From Lachnospiraceae bacterium (GTDB taxonomy: Bacteria > Bacillota > Clostridia > Lachnospirales > Lachnospiraceae), in the NCBI GenBank assembly GCA_009774245.1, contig VSNM01000053.1:1-40409 (forward strand): a stretch of DNA of 40,409 bases. The letters are read 5' to 3'. Shown here piece after piece: positions 32,577 to 40,390 of the stretch. The position numbers and the translations under genes are program-made. Position 1 is the stretch's first letter, and each line of letters starts with the position of its first letter. The notes beneath the pieces are model-generated. The model searched no databases. It saw nothing but the letters and a program-made list of their open reading frames with translations, and was not told the origin of the DNA.

Positions 32577-35432
32577 ATGCTTAGAGCAGTAATTGAATTG
32601 TCAAAATATATCCTGGTGATCAATATATTCTTATATACATTGACCAGTTTTATCGTCCTTCGACGCGATGACAGAGAACGCAAAGGATTTATTTTTGTCC
32701 TTCAATATATTATGATTTTTGTCAACCATATGACCGGCAGTCTTGTCCTGCTATCATCAAGAAAGGATTTTACATACCTCTTTCTGCCTCTTTTTCAGGT
32801 AATCACCGTGTTTGCCTATCTGGTTCTGATGCGTGCCATCTATCCGCGGGCGAACAGACTGATTCAAAACCACATAGCGCTTCTTTTGTCCATCAGTTTT
32901 GTGATTCTGACGCGGATATCCCTGACACGTTCCATCCGTCAGTTTACCATAGTGGCAATATCCCTCGTGATCGCCCTGATTATTCCGCTCTTTATGAAAT
33001 ACATCGAGGTACTGAAAAAATGTGAGTACATTTTCGCGGCAGCCGGTATCCTGATACTGGGCGCCGTGCTCATCAGTGGAAGTATCACAAACGGTTCCAA
33101 GTTGTCCTTTTCAATTATGGGAATGTCCTTTCAGCCATCAGAGTTTGTGAAGATTATCTATGTGCTGTTTATAGCGGCGATACTGTCCGAAGCAGAACGT
33201 TTTATCCATATTGTGCTCTCAGCGGTACTGGCGGCTGTCCACGTCCTGTTTCTCGTCGCGTCCAAGGATCTGGGAAGCGCATTGATTTATTTTATCACAT
33301 ATGTCATTCTTCTGTTTGTTGCCACGCATAAGGCGCGCTATCTGGTTCTCGGTCTGGCAGGAGGTTCTGTGGCTGCGTATGCGTCCTATTTTATGTTCTC
33401 GCATGTGCGTGTGCGTGTGGCCGCATGGCTTGATCCCTGGAACGATATCAATGCCACCGGCTATCAGATCGCCCAGTCTTTGTTTGGCATCGGAACAGGC
33501 GGGTGGTTTGGCATGGGAATTGACGCTGGCACGCCGAGCACGATACCGTATGTGGAGCAGGATTTTATTTTTTCGGCGATCTGTGAAGAGTTTGGTATTC
33601 TGTTCGGTATCTGTCTGATCGCAGTCTGTGTCAACTTATTTTTGGAGATTGTCCATATCGCGCATTCCTGTTATGATTCTTTTATGAAATACGCGTCCTA
33701 CGGGCTGGGGATTATCTATATCGTGCAGTTATTCCTGACAATCGGCGGAAACAGTAAGTTTATACCGCTGACGGGTGTGACGCTGCCCTTGATCAGCTAC
33801 GGCGGAAGCTCGGTACTTGCGTCTCTGATCATGTTTTCTGTCATACAGGGCTTTTATATCCACAATGATCTGTATTATGAAAGTGACTTTAATGAAAATG
33901 AATTGGATGAGACGGACTATTACGATACCGGAGAATATGTTTATGATACAGACGATGCGTATTATGATGATTATATAAATAATGCGGACGACGGGTACGA
34001 TGATGATTATTATGAGGAGCCATCCGTGCCGCCCGTGCCAAAGCTTCATATGAATATCGTCGCCGGCGTCTTTGCGGGACTGTTTGTCGCGATCAGCGGA
34101 TATCTGGTTCACTATGTATATTTCGACAGTCCGCAGATTATCAATAATTCCTACAACGCAAAGCGTCAGGACATTGTGGCGGCAAAAACAATCCGTGGGG
34201 ACATCCTCTCCGCGGACGGACAGGTGCTGGCCACCACGCTGCAAAATACGGATGAGCGCTATTATCCCTACGGCGAGGTATTCGCACATGCGGTCGGTTA
34301 CGCCTCCCACGGAAGGATGGGGGTGGAGCAGAGCGCAAATATGTATCTGGTCTCGTCCAACATCTCCCTGGGCAGCAAGCTGCAGAATGATCTGGCAGAC
34401 GAGAAGCACATGGGAAACACCGTCGTCACCACATTCGACACGCGGCTGCAGAAAATAGCATATGAGGCGATGGGCTTATACAGCGGGGCTGTGATCGTGA
34501 CAGAGCCGTCATCGGGAAAAATTCTTGCCATGGTGTCAAAACCTGATTTTGATCCCAATGCAATCAGCAATATATGGGACGAAATTCTTGCCGACACAAC
34601 GAGCTCTGTCCTGCTTAACAGAACGACGCAGGGATTGTATCCTCCGGGCTCCACCTTCAAGATTCTCACGGCGTTGGAATATATACGGGAAAATCCGGAA
34701 AGCTACGACAATTATCATTATCAGTGTACGGGGAAATATACGTATGGCACAGATACGATCAACTGTTTTCATGGCACGGTCCATGGGAGCGTTGACTTTA
34801 CGAAATCTTTTGCCAAATCCTGCAATTCGTCCTTCGCCAACATCGGACTTACGCTTGACAGGGAACAATTCCGTCAGACACTGGACAGTCTGTATCTTAA
34901 CAGCGAGCTTCCTGTTGATTTCCCCACAAATATCAGCCGGATATCCGACGAGATCTCAGCGAACGACAACGCTATGATCCAGACCGTGATCGGGCAGGGG
35001 ACGACACAGATGACGCCGATCCAGATCGCCATGATCACCGCCATGATCGCAAACAATGGTGAAATGATGGCTCCATATATGATCGACCATATACAGACCG
35101 CAGACGGCGACGTGATCAAACGCTACACCCCGACTTCCCTCGGACAACTGATCACAAAAGACGAGGCTGCCATACTGCAGGAGATGATGGCAACGGTAGT
35201 GCAGGAGGGCACTGGCACCCGCCTGATCAGCGAATGGTATCACGCGGCAGGCAAAACAGGCTCCGCAGAATATAATTCCGCCTCTGATTCCCACGCATGG
35301 TTTACCGGCTACACGTATGACACAGAGCATCCGCTCCAGATAACGGTTATCCTGGAGGGCGCAGGAAGCGGCGGTGAGTTTGCTGTTCCGATGGCGCGAA
35401 GAATTTTAGACCAGTATTACAGCAATAATTAG
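32577..35432 (+). CDS. Natural fusion of a SEDS glycosyltransferase and a class B penicillin-binding protein
   Basis: Product of 951 residues. Residues 1-430 form a FtsW/RodA/SpoVE-type SEDS protein with about ten membrane helices: QPSE at 186-189, WLDPW, the loop VEQDF with Asp329, and LPLISYGGSS. A linker rich in Asp, Tyr and Glu follows (about 435-481), then one membrane helix (about 490-510). Next comes a bPBP with an RGDIL start, SxxK as STFK (692-695), SxN as SCN (748-750) and KTG (893-895). The first half polymerises lipid II, the second cross-links the strands. No separate pedestal of FtsI size is present, so it is closer to PbpA-type. GGAGTAG precedes the ATG, one base after the U32 gene. 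Confidence 0.92.
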   Translation: MLRAVIELSKYILVINIFLYTLTSFIVLRRDDRERKGFIFVLQYIMIFVNHMTGSLVLLSSRKDFTYLFLPLFQVITVFAYLVLMRAIYPRANRLIQNHIALLLSISFVILTRISLTRSIRQFTIVAISLVIALIIPLFMKYIEVLKKCEYIFAAAGILILGAVLISGSITNGSKLSFSIMGMSFQPSEFVKIIYVLFIAAILSEAERFIHIVLSAVLAAVHVLFLVASKDLGSALIYFITYVILLFVATHKARYLVLGLAGGSVAAYASYFMFSHVRVRVAAWLDPWNDINATGYQIAQSLFGIGTGGWFGMGIDAGTPSTIPYVEQDFIFSAICEEFGILFGICLIAVCVNLFLEIVHIAHSCYDSFMKYASYGLGIIYIVQLFLTIGGNSKFIPLTGVTLPLISYGGSSVLASLIMFSVIQGFYIHNDLYYESDFNENELDETDYYDTGEYVYDTDDAYYDDYINNADDGYDDDYYEEPSVPPVPKLHMNIVAGVFAGLFVAISGYLVHYVYFDSPQIINNSYNAKRQDIVAAKTIRGDILSADGQVLATTLQNTDERYYPYGEVFAHAVGYASHGRMGVEQSANMYLVSSNISLGSKLQNDLADEKHMGNTVVTTFDTRLQKIAYEAMGLYSGAVIVTEPSSGKILAMVSKPDFDPNAISNIWDEILADTTSSVLLNRTTQGLYPPGSTFKILTALEYIRENPESYDNYHYQCTGKYTYGTDTINCFHGTVHGSVDFTKSFAKSCNSSFANIGLTLDREQFRQTLDSLYLNSELPVDFPTNISRISDEISANDNAMIQTVIGQGTTQMTPIQIAMITAMIANNGEMMAPYMIDHIQTADGDVIKRYTPTSLGQLITKDEAAILQEMMATVVQEGTGTRLISEWYHAAGKTGSAEYNSASDSHAWFTGYTYDTEHPLQITVILEGAGSGGEFAVPMARRILDQYYSNN

Positions 35433-35491
35433 TGTTTTCTCTGCTTTTTGTATAAAAAATCGCAAATTTATGAAGAATACTTTGTAATTTT

Positions 35492-35520
35492 TTGCAAAAG
35501 GGTGTATATTAATATTAGAT
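35492..35520 (+). promoter_or_regulatory. Promoter of the CheX-like/CheY pair
   Basis: TTGCAA (35492-35497), 17 bases, TTAGAT (35515-35520), 29 bases before the start chosen for the CheX-like gene. Confidence 0.5.
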
Positions 35521-35549
35521 AAAATTTTATGGGAGAAGGGAGCCGAAAA

Positions 35550-36422
35550 ATGATTAACCGCTTATTTGGAAATTATCTGGTAACCAAACAAATATTATCA
35601 CAGAGTCAGCTTGACGATTTACTTCCGGTTCGGAAGGATTATAAAGCTGAAGTGGAAACCATAGCAGTTATCAACAAAGTTCTTACATCGGCAACTGCAC
35701 AGGGGCTTTTAGAACAGATTGATAAAAATAAGGAACACTTTGGAGAAGCAGCGATTGAGGCTGGCTATCTCAGCGACGAAAAGCTGGACGAGATATTGAC
35801 TTATCAGACAAACAGTTTCATGAAATTTGTACAGAGTCTCATAGACAGAGGCGCATTCAGTCTGGAACAGATCAATCCCTTTCTGGACGAATTTCAACGG
35901 CTTGGGGGCTATAACGATGCCCAGATCAGTTCTCTGATTCATGACGATCTCGAAGAGTGTATTCGCATTTTTGTTCCTCTGAAATCGGAACAGCTCAAAG
36001 AATTTACACTTACGCTCGTTCGGACTTTGTGCAGGCTGATCGACTGTGACACATACCTGGATAAGGCGTATACTGCACGTTCTCTGCAGCTTGACAAATA
36101 CGCCTGCCAGACGATTGCCGGGGACATCCATATGAAAGTATACATAAGCGCACCGGATAATGGTCTGCTCGCCATTGCCAACTACTTCACAGAAGATACC
36201 TATGATGCCGTCAATGAGGATGCTCTGGACAATGTTGGAGAATTTATCAACTGTGTGAATGGTCTGTTTGCCACAAATTTGAGCTATGATGATGTTTTGA
36301 TTGATATGAACTCGCCGGAATATTCTGTGGATGGGCCGTTCATCAGCAACGAGAAATTGTATGTCATTCCTATTCATGCCAATGGTTACAGTTTCAGGGC
36401 AGTTTTAGAAGTATATGAATAG
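35550..36422 (+). CDS. CheX-like phosphatase domain fused to an N-terminal MshEN-like region
   Basis: Product of 290 residues from the ATG at 35550, with GGGAG upstream; the in-frame ATG at 35529 has none. The N-terminal 100 residues contain two repeats (FGNYLVTKQILSQSQLDDLL; FGEAAIEAGYLSDEKLDEIL) like those of the MshEN/GspE N-terminal family, some of which bind cyclic di-GMP. The C-terminal part (about 145-288) resembles CheC/CheX/FliY phosphatases: DALDNVGEFINCVNGLFATNL corresponds to the E-x2-N helix. Such phosphatases act on CheY-P. A CheY-like protein follows after 42 bases, which supports a matched pair. Confidence 0.7.
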   Translation: MINRLFGNYLVTKQILSQSQLDDLLPVRKDYKAEVETIAVINKVLTSATAQGLLEQIDKNKEHFGEAAIEAGYLSDEKLDEILTYQTNSFMKFVQSLIDRGAFSLEQINPFLDEFQRLGGYNDAQISSLIHDDLEECIRIFVPLKSEQLKEFTLTLVRTLCRLIDCDTYLDKAYTARSLQLDKYACQTIAGDIHMKVYISAPDNGLLAIANYFTEDTYDAVNEDALDNVGEFINCVNGLFATNLSYDDVLIDMNSPEYSVDGPFISNEKLYVIPIHANGYSFRAVLEVYE

Positions 36423-36464
36423 TATGCTTTTCAAAATATAAGAAGAGGATAAGGAGATTAAAAA

Positions 36465-36821
36465 ATGAGTACTGTTTTGATAGTTGATGATTCCAAGACA
36501 TCGAGATATATGCTTCGCCATATTCTTGTCGAGAATGGCTACGAGGTCATTGCGGAGGCGGAAAATGGTCAGGAGGGGTTTGATAAATATTGTGAGCTTG
36601 AGCCTGATTTTGTGACGCTTGACATCACGATGCCTGTGATGGACGGCATTGAAACCCTTGTCAAGATAAAAGAGTATGATGAGGAGGCCAAGGTAATCAT
36701 GGTGACGGCATCCGGCCAAAAAAATAAGATGCTCGATGCGATCAAGCTCGGCGCTGCGGATTTTGTGACCAAGCCCTATGAGACCAGCCAGATTATAAGC
36801 ATTATGGATAGTATGAAATAA
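36465..36821 (+). CDS. CheY-like stand-alone response regulator
   Basis: Product of 118 residues, a single receiver domain: acidic pair Asp8-Asp9, phosphorylation site Asp53 in TLDITMP, Thr in VTAS, and Lys103 in TKPYE. No output domain. AAGGAG lies before the ATG. The upstream CheX-like gene and the lack of chemotaxis genes nearby suggest a small phospho-relay branch rather than flagellar control. The cognate kinase is not in the window. Confidence 0.92.
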   Translation: MSTVLIVDDSKTSRYMLRHILVENGYEVIAEAENGQEGFDKYCELEPDFVTLDITMPVMDGIETLVKIKEYDEEAKVIMVTASGQKNKMLDAIKLGAADFVTKPYETSQIISIMDSMK

Positions 36822-36849
36822 AATTACGCACCATACAGGAGGAAACAGC

Positions 36850-37296
36850 ATGATTCAAGCTACTAGCTGTGGTGGCGTAGTTATTTTCAGAGGGAAGATT
36901 TTACTTTTATACAAAAATTTCAAGAACAGGTACGAAGGGTGGGTTCTGCCCAAAGGTACTGTGGAGACTGGGGAGAAGCATGTGGAAACTGCCCTGCGCG
37001 AGGTCTTTGAGGAGTCCGGCGTGAAGGCCACGGTCATGAAATATATCGGAAAAAGTGAATACACCTTCAATGTGCCTCAGGATATCGTAGAGAAAGAAGT
37101 CCATTGGTATCTGATGATGGCGGATAATTATTACAGCAAGCCACAGCGCGAAGAATTTTTTGTTGATTCAGGATATTACAAATACCATGAGGCATACCAT
37201 CTGCTGAAATTTTCAAACGAGAAGCAAATACTGGAGCAGGCCTATCAGGAATACCTGGATCTTCGGAAAAATAAACAATGGATAAAACCGCGTTAA
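36850..37296 (+). CDS. NUDIX hydrolase
   Basis: Product of 148 residues with a complete Nudix box, G-x5-E-x7-REVFEESGV, starting at Gly36. It cleaves nucleoside diphosphates linked to another group. Charged and aromatic residues beyond the box (EVHWYLMMADNYYSKPQREEFF) resemble the Ap4A-hydrolase-like group, but the substrate is not certain. AGGAGG precedes the ATG. Its transcript likely ends at the hairpin at 37304-37331, which also forms the third stem of element copy D. Confidence 0.92.
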   Translation: MIQATSCGGVVIFRGKILLLYKNFKNRYEGWVLPKGTVETGEKHVETALREVFEESGVKATVMKYIGKSEYTFNVPQDIVEKEVHWYLMMADNYYSKPQREEFFVDSGYYKYHEAYHLLKFSNEKQILEQAYQEYLDLRKNKQWIKPR

Positions 37297-37303
37297 GACT
37301 TTT

Positions 37304-37437
37304 AAAAGAAGGTCGTCTTTGACCTTCTTTTTATGCACACGGGCACCCAAAGGAAATATGTCATCAAACCGATAAATCGGTTAGCTGACGGGTGCCCGGC
37401 GCACGAGTAGGGGAAAATGGCTTTTCCCTACTCGATT
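37304..37437 (-). repeat. Dispersed three-stem element, copy D
   Basis: Read on the minus strand it begins AATCGAGTAG (37437-37428). Stem 1 is the longest of the four (GAGTAGGGAAAAG-type arms). Stem 2 pairs GGGCACCC with GGGTGCCC (37397-37390 and 37348-37341), fully Watson-Crick where copy B has a G-U. Inner GTCA/TGAC and AACCGA/TCGGTT are identical to B. Stem 3 is an 11-bp hairpin (37304-37314 with 37321-37331) with T runs on both strands, serving the NUDIX gene as terminator. Confidence 0.85.
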
Positions 37438-37466
37438 TTGAAATATATGGAATCTTATGTTAGAAT
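37438..37466 (+). promoter_or_regulatory. Promoter of the 103-residue gene
   Basis: TTGAAA (37438-37443), 17 bases, TAGAAT (37461-37466). It starts directly at the outer edge of element copy D. Confidence 0.65.
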
Positions 37467-37507
37467 AGTCATTGATTATAGAAACCTATTGGAGAGCAGT
37501 GATAAAG

Positions 37508-37819
37508 ATGCGTTTTAGCGGAAAATTATATATCAGTTCATCCCTGGAGCAAAAGTGTGGAACAATAAAATGGAAGCTGCGAACCGGCAGACCGCAGCCA
37601 ACAATATTTGTGATCGCCCTTGCGAAAAATAATGATTTGTTAGAAATCTACCACAGCGGGATGCTCAGGCAAAAATACTATAAGAAAAAACAGAATGCTC
37701 CTTATATTGTCGGCATAGCCGCAGGATACAGCGGAGCAGTCGATCTGGTCATGGACATTATTCAGGATGTTCTGCGTGAAACCGGAGCGTATGATGTGAA
37801 AGCTTACTTCACAAAATAA
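37508..37819 (+). CDS. Hypothetical protein, 103 residues
   Basis: From the ATG at 37508 (GGAGAG upstream). The TTG at 37472 lies at the predicted transcription start and cannot be used. The protein is basic in its middle (KLRTGRPQPTIFVIALAKNNDLLEIYHSGMLRQKYYKKKQ) and ends with a helix (AVDLVMDIIQDVLRETG). No signal peptide or clear domain. I recall similar genes upstream of DUF2953 genes in Lachnospiraceae but know no function. It is likely co-transcribed with the DUF2953 gene 29 bases downstream. Confidence 0.7.
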   Translation: MRFSGKLYISSSLEQKCGTIKWKLRTGRPQPTIFVIALAKNNDLLEIYHSGMLRQKYYKKKQNAPYIVGIAAGYSGAVDLVMDIIQDVLRETGAYDVKAYFTK

Positions 37820-37848
37820 ATTGTTTCATAAATTATTAAGGGGAATGT

Positions 37849-38844
37849 ATGATATCAATACTATTTACGATTTTAAAGATCATCGGAATTGCAATTCTGG
37901 TTATTCTTGGGCTGGTTCTGCTTATATTGCTCCTGGTTTTGTTTGTACCAGTCAGATACAGCGGCAAAGGCAGCTATCAGGATGATTCGTATGCGGCGAA
38001 GCTGCATGCCTCATGGCTTTTGCATATCGTATCGGTCAGGGGAGAGTATCAGAAGGGGCAGGCGCTTCACATGTACCTGAAGATCTTTGGCATTACATTT
38101 TATGACAATCTAAAGGCAGATGGCAGAAAATCGAAGCATAAAAAAATAAAATCAACCAAAAATAAAACTGAGGGCGCCGGTGAGATTCAGGCCGCTTCGG
38201 CGGGAGAGCAGAGTCCAGAGGAGGCTGTTCCAGAGGATATGGTTCCGAAAATAAATCAGAGTGATGATGATTTCACCGATTATAAGATATCGGAATATAC
38301 AGATTTAGAAAATAGAATAACCGCCGAGGATGACTTCCCATACAAAACAGACGGTCATACCGAAAGAAAAATCGGAATTATTCAAAAAATTAAGAATTTT
38401 TTTATTAATTTTGTTCAATTTTTAAAAAATATAACGTTCACATTCCATAAAGTTTGTGATACAATGGTTAGGATAAAAAATAACATAGAATATTATCTTA
38501 GGATATTGCAGCTCGACAGTACAAAAAGGGCCTTTGCAGTCGCCAAAAAGCAGCTTACGCGTGTCCTTGGAAAGATATCTCCGCGAAAATACCGGATCAA
38601 TCTTCATCTTGGTTTTGACGATCCGGCCGTGATGGGGGAGGTGCTCGCTGTATGGGGAATGTGCTATCCCCTGCATCAGGGAAATATTGATATACAGCCT
38701 GAGTTTGAGCAGTCTGTCATAGAAGGCGACATTTCTTTTCGGGGAGCTGTCAATCTATTTGTATTTGTACGCGCTGTATGTATTTTATTTTTTGACAAAG
38801 ACATCAAGCATTTGATCAAACATTTAAAACGCAGCGAAATTTGA
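37849..38844 (+). CDS. DUF2953-family membrane-anchored protein
   Basis: Product of 331 residues. One membrane helix (about 5-32) is followed by a short beta-rich stretch (VPVRYSGKGSYQDDSYAAKLHASWLLHIVSV), a variable charged linker (about 85-175) and a C-terminal domain with LGFDDPAVMGEVLAVWGMCYPLHQGNIDIQPEFEQSVIEGDISFRGAVNLF, the DUF2953 signature. These genes stand next to gerW/ytfJ in many spore formers, as here, which suggests a sporulation role. GGGG precedes the ATG. Confidence 0.85.
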   Translation: MISILFTILKIIGIAILVILGLVLLILLLVLFVPVRYSGKGSYQDDSYAAKLHASWLLHIVSVRGEYQKGQALHMYLKIFGITFYDNLKADGRKSKHKKIKSTKNKTEGAGEIQAASAGEQSPEEAVPEDMVPKINQSDDDFTDYKISEYTDLENRITAEDDFPYKTDGHTERKIGIIQKIKNFFINFVQFLKNITFTFHKVCDTMVRIKNNIEYYLRILQLDSTKRAFAVAKKQLTRVLGKISPRKYRINLHLGFDDPAVMGEVLAVWGMCYPLHQGNIDIQPEFEQSVIEGDISFRGAVNLFVFVRAVCILFFDKDIKHLIKHLKRSEI

Positions 38845-38858
38845 TTTGGAGGTACAGA

Positions 38859-39248
38859 ATGTCTGATAATAGTTTTAATGAAGTAGTAAATTCCATGATG
38901 CAGGGAATGGAGAGCTTTCTCTCATCCAAGACAGTGGTTGGAGAGCCGACACAGGCGGGTGATACGACGATCATTCCACTGGTGGATGTAACCTTTGGCG
39001 TCGGGGCAGGCGCTTCTGCCCAGGAAAAGAAAAATGGCGGAGCCGGCGGTATGACTGGAAAAATGTCTCCCAGCGCAGTTCTGGTCATCAAGAACGGACA
39101 GGTGCGTCTTGTCAATATCAAGAATCAGGACACCGTAAACAAGATCATTGATATGGTTCCGGATCTGATCGACCGGTTCACTTCCAAAAAAGAGGATATG
39201 CCAAGCGATGAGGAGGCAATCAACACAGCCTTTCCGGAGAACAAATAG
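38859..39248 (+). CDS. gerW: GerW/YtfJ-family sporulation protein
   Basis: Product of 129 residues from the ATG at 38859, with GGAGGT upstream. It has the family pattern: FLSSKTVVGEPTQAGDTTIIPLVDVTFGVGAGAS, a Gly-rich segment (GGAGGMTGK), then SAVLVIKNGQVRLVNI. In Bacillus subtilis YtfJ (GerW) is expressed in the forespore and needed for L-alanine germination. It follows the DUF2953 gene by 14 bases, the usual arrangement. This is the best evidence in the window that the host forms spores. Confidence 0.92.
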   Translation: MSDNSFNEVVNSMMQGMESFLSSKTVVGEPTQAGDTTIIPLVDVTFGVGAGASAQEKKNGGAGGMTGKMSPSAVLVIKNGQVRLVNIKNQDTVNKIIDMVPDLIDRFTSKKEDMPSDEEAINTAFPENK

Positions 39249-39300
39249 GAAATAAACAATATACACGGCGCATATAATAAAGAAAGATGTGCCGGAGTGT

Positions 39301-39447
39301 ATGTTTATGTGTAAACTCATAGGTTATACCTTGTTTTGGATTGCGATTGGTATGCTCTTTATGATGGTAATTAGCAATATATGGATAGGGTTAATATTGA
39401 TTGCGATTTTCATTATTTCAGGGTATTTTTTATTTGATTGTAAATGA
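39301..39447 (+). CDS. 48-residue membrane peptide
   Basis: Short frame beginning MFMCKLIGYTLFWIAIG, with GGAG five bases before the ATG. Two hydrophobic helices (about 7-24 and 27-44) are separated by a SNIW turn; the end is DCK. Its TGA overlaps an ATG of the next frame, and it lies in line between gerW and the J-domain gene. Similar tiny two-helix proteins occur next to spore genes, but I do not recognise it. No homology support is available here. Confidence 0.55.
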   Translation: MFMCKLIGYTLFWIAIGMLFMMVISNIWIGLILIAIFIISGYFLFDCK

Positions 39448-39467
39448 CAAGAGGGAGTAGGTTCAAT

Positions 39468-40031
39468 ATGTTGGATTTTGATGAGGCGCTTATGAATGCT
39501 GAAGCACCAGAAGACATCAAAAAGATGAAGACATGGATGTTTGAGGAACAGGTCCGGATTCAGGCCAGGAGGGACGAGCTGCAGGAGTTAAATCGTGACC
39601 TGCAGGATTTAAAGAGAAAACTCGAGCGGGAAAAAAATGCACTCGAGGTGCGGGAGAAGATGATCAAAAAGCGTTTTGATGACAATGAGATCTTTATCGC
39701 CAAAAAACAAAAGATTATTGAGGACGCTTATCAGCAGCTTGCGCTTGACAGAAAGGCATTGGAGTGTGAGCGCCTGAACTTCGAGCACGAGCGAAACAAA
39801 TACAGACGCCAGAAGATGTCCGGTGCAAAGCCTGTACATCAACAGTATGAATCGGGTGCTTACGATAGTACAAGCTTTTTCCGGGGTGTTGACAACGATA
39901 TGGCCCTGCGGAAACGCTACAAAGAGCTGCTGAAGATATTCCATCCGGATAACAAAAACGGGGATACCAAGACATTGCTGCTGATTCAGACAGAATATGA
40001 GAATCTGAAAAGCCGGTACTATGAAAGTTAA
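39468..40031 (+). CDS. Coiled-coil protein with C-terminal J-domain
   Basis: Product of 187 residues from the ATG at 39468 (GGGAG upstream); an in-frame ATG at 39444 overlaps the previous gene and has no site. Residues 15-120 are a continuous charged coiled coil (ELQELNRDLQDLKRKLERE, then RKALECERLNFEHERNKY). The C-terminal 45 residues resemble the first helices of a J-domain: LRKRYKELLKIFHPDNKNGD with the HPD triad at 159-161, then a third helix. J-domains stimulate Hsp70 ATPase. The reversed order (J-domain last) and no Gly/Phe or zinc region set it apart from DnaJ. Confidence 0.8.
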   Translation: MLDFDEALMNAEAPEDIKKMKTWMFEEQVRIQARRDELQELNRDLQDLKRKLEREKNALEVREKMIKKRFDDNEIFIAKKQKIIEDAYQQLALDRKALECERLNFEHERNKYRRQKMSGAKPVHQQYESGAYDSTSFFRGVDNDMALRKRYKELLKIFHPDNKNGDTKTLLLIQTEYENLKSRYYES

Positions 40032-40051
40032 ATAGTACCGGTTTCTTAATT

Positions 40052-40124
40052 AATTCTTGAGTAAAAAATGTATAAAAAAAGAAGCGCAACGCCTCTTTTT
40101 CTACGCATTTTTTACTCAAGAATT
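40052..40124. terminator. Bidirectional terminator with 19-bp outer inverted repeat
   Basis: AATTCTTGAGTAAAAAATG (40052-40070) and its exact complement (40106-40124) enclose a smaller AGAAGCG/CGCCTCT hairpin with A and T runs on either side. It separates the J-domain gene from the convergent rpmB. Confidence 0.85.
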
Positions 40125-40126
40125 GA

Positions 40127-40312
40127 TTATGCGCGCTCAACAGCTCCGGAACGCAGACATCTTGTACATACGTGCATTCTCTTAGCAGCTCCGTTCACTT
40201 TGCATTTTACTCTTTTTACATTGGAATTCCAAATCGCATTGGATCTTCTATGAGAATGGCTTACGTTATTACCAAAATGAACGCCTTTTCCACAAATATC
40301 ACACTTTGCCAT
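40127..40312 (-). CDS. rpmB: 50S ribosomal protein L28
   Basis: Product of 61 residues from the ATG at 40312, with GGAGG upstream; three more codons are open upstream but lack a site. The sequence is that of L28 (MAKCDICGKGVHFGNNVSHSHRR...). It keeps two CxxC pairs (CDIC and CTRC), so it is the zinc-binding form. The gene is alone and has its own promoter. Confidence 0.97.
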   Translation of the reverse strand: MAKCDICGKGVHFGNNVSHSHRRSNAIWNSNVKRVKCKVNGAAKRMHVCTRCLRSGAVERA

Positions 40313-40361
40313 CGTTAGCACCTCCTCGACTAAACTAAGTCATTCGACTCACAACAGTAGT

Positions 40362-40390
40362 ATCTTATCAGAAAAAGTAACATTTGGCAA
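40362..40390 (-). promoter_or_regulatory. rpmB promoter
   Basis: Minus-strand TTGCCA (40390-40385), 17 bases, TAAGAT (40367-40362). The leader is about 45 bases. Confidence 0.65.
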
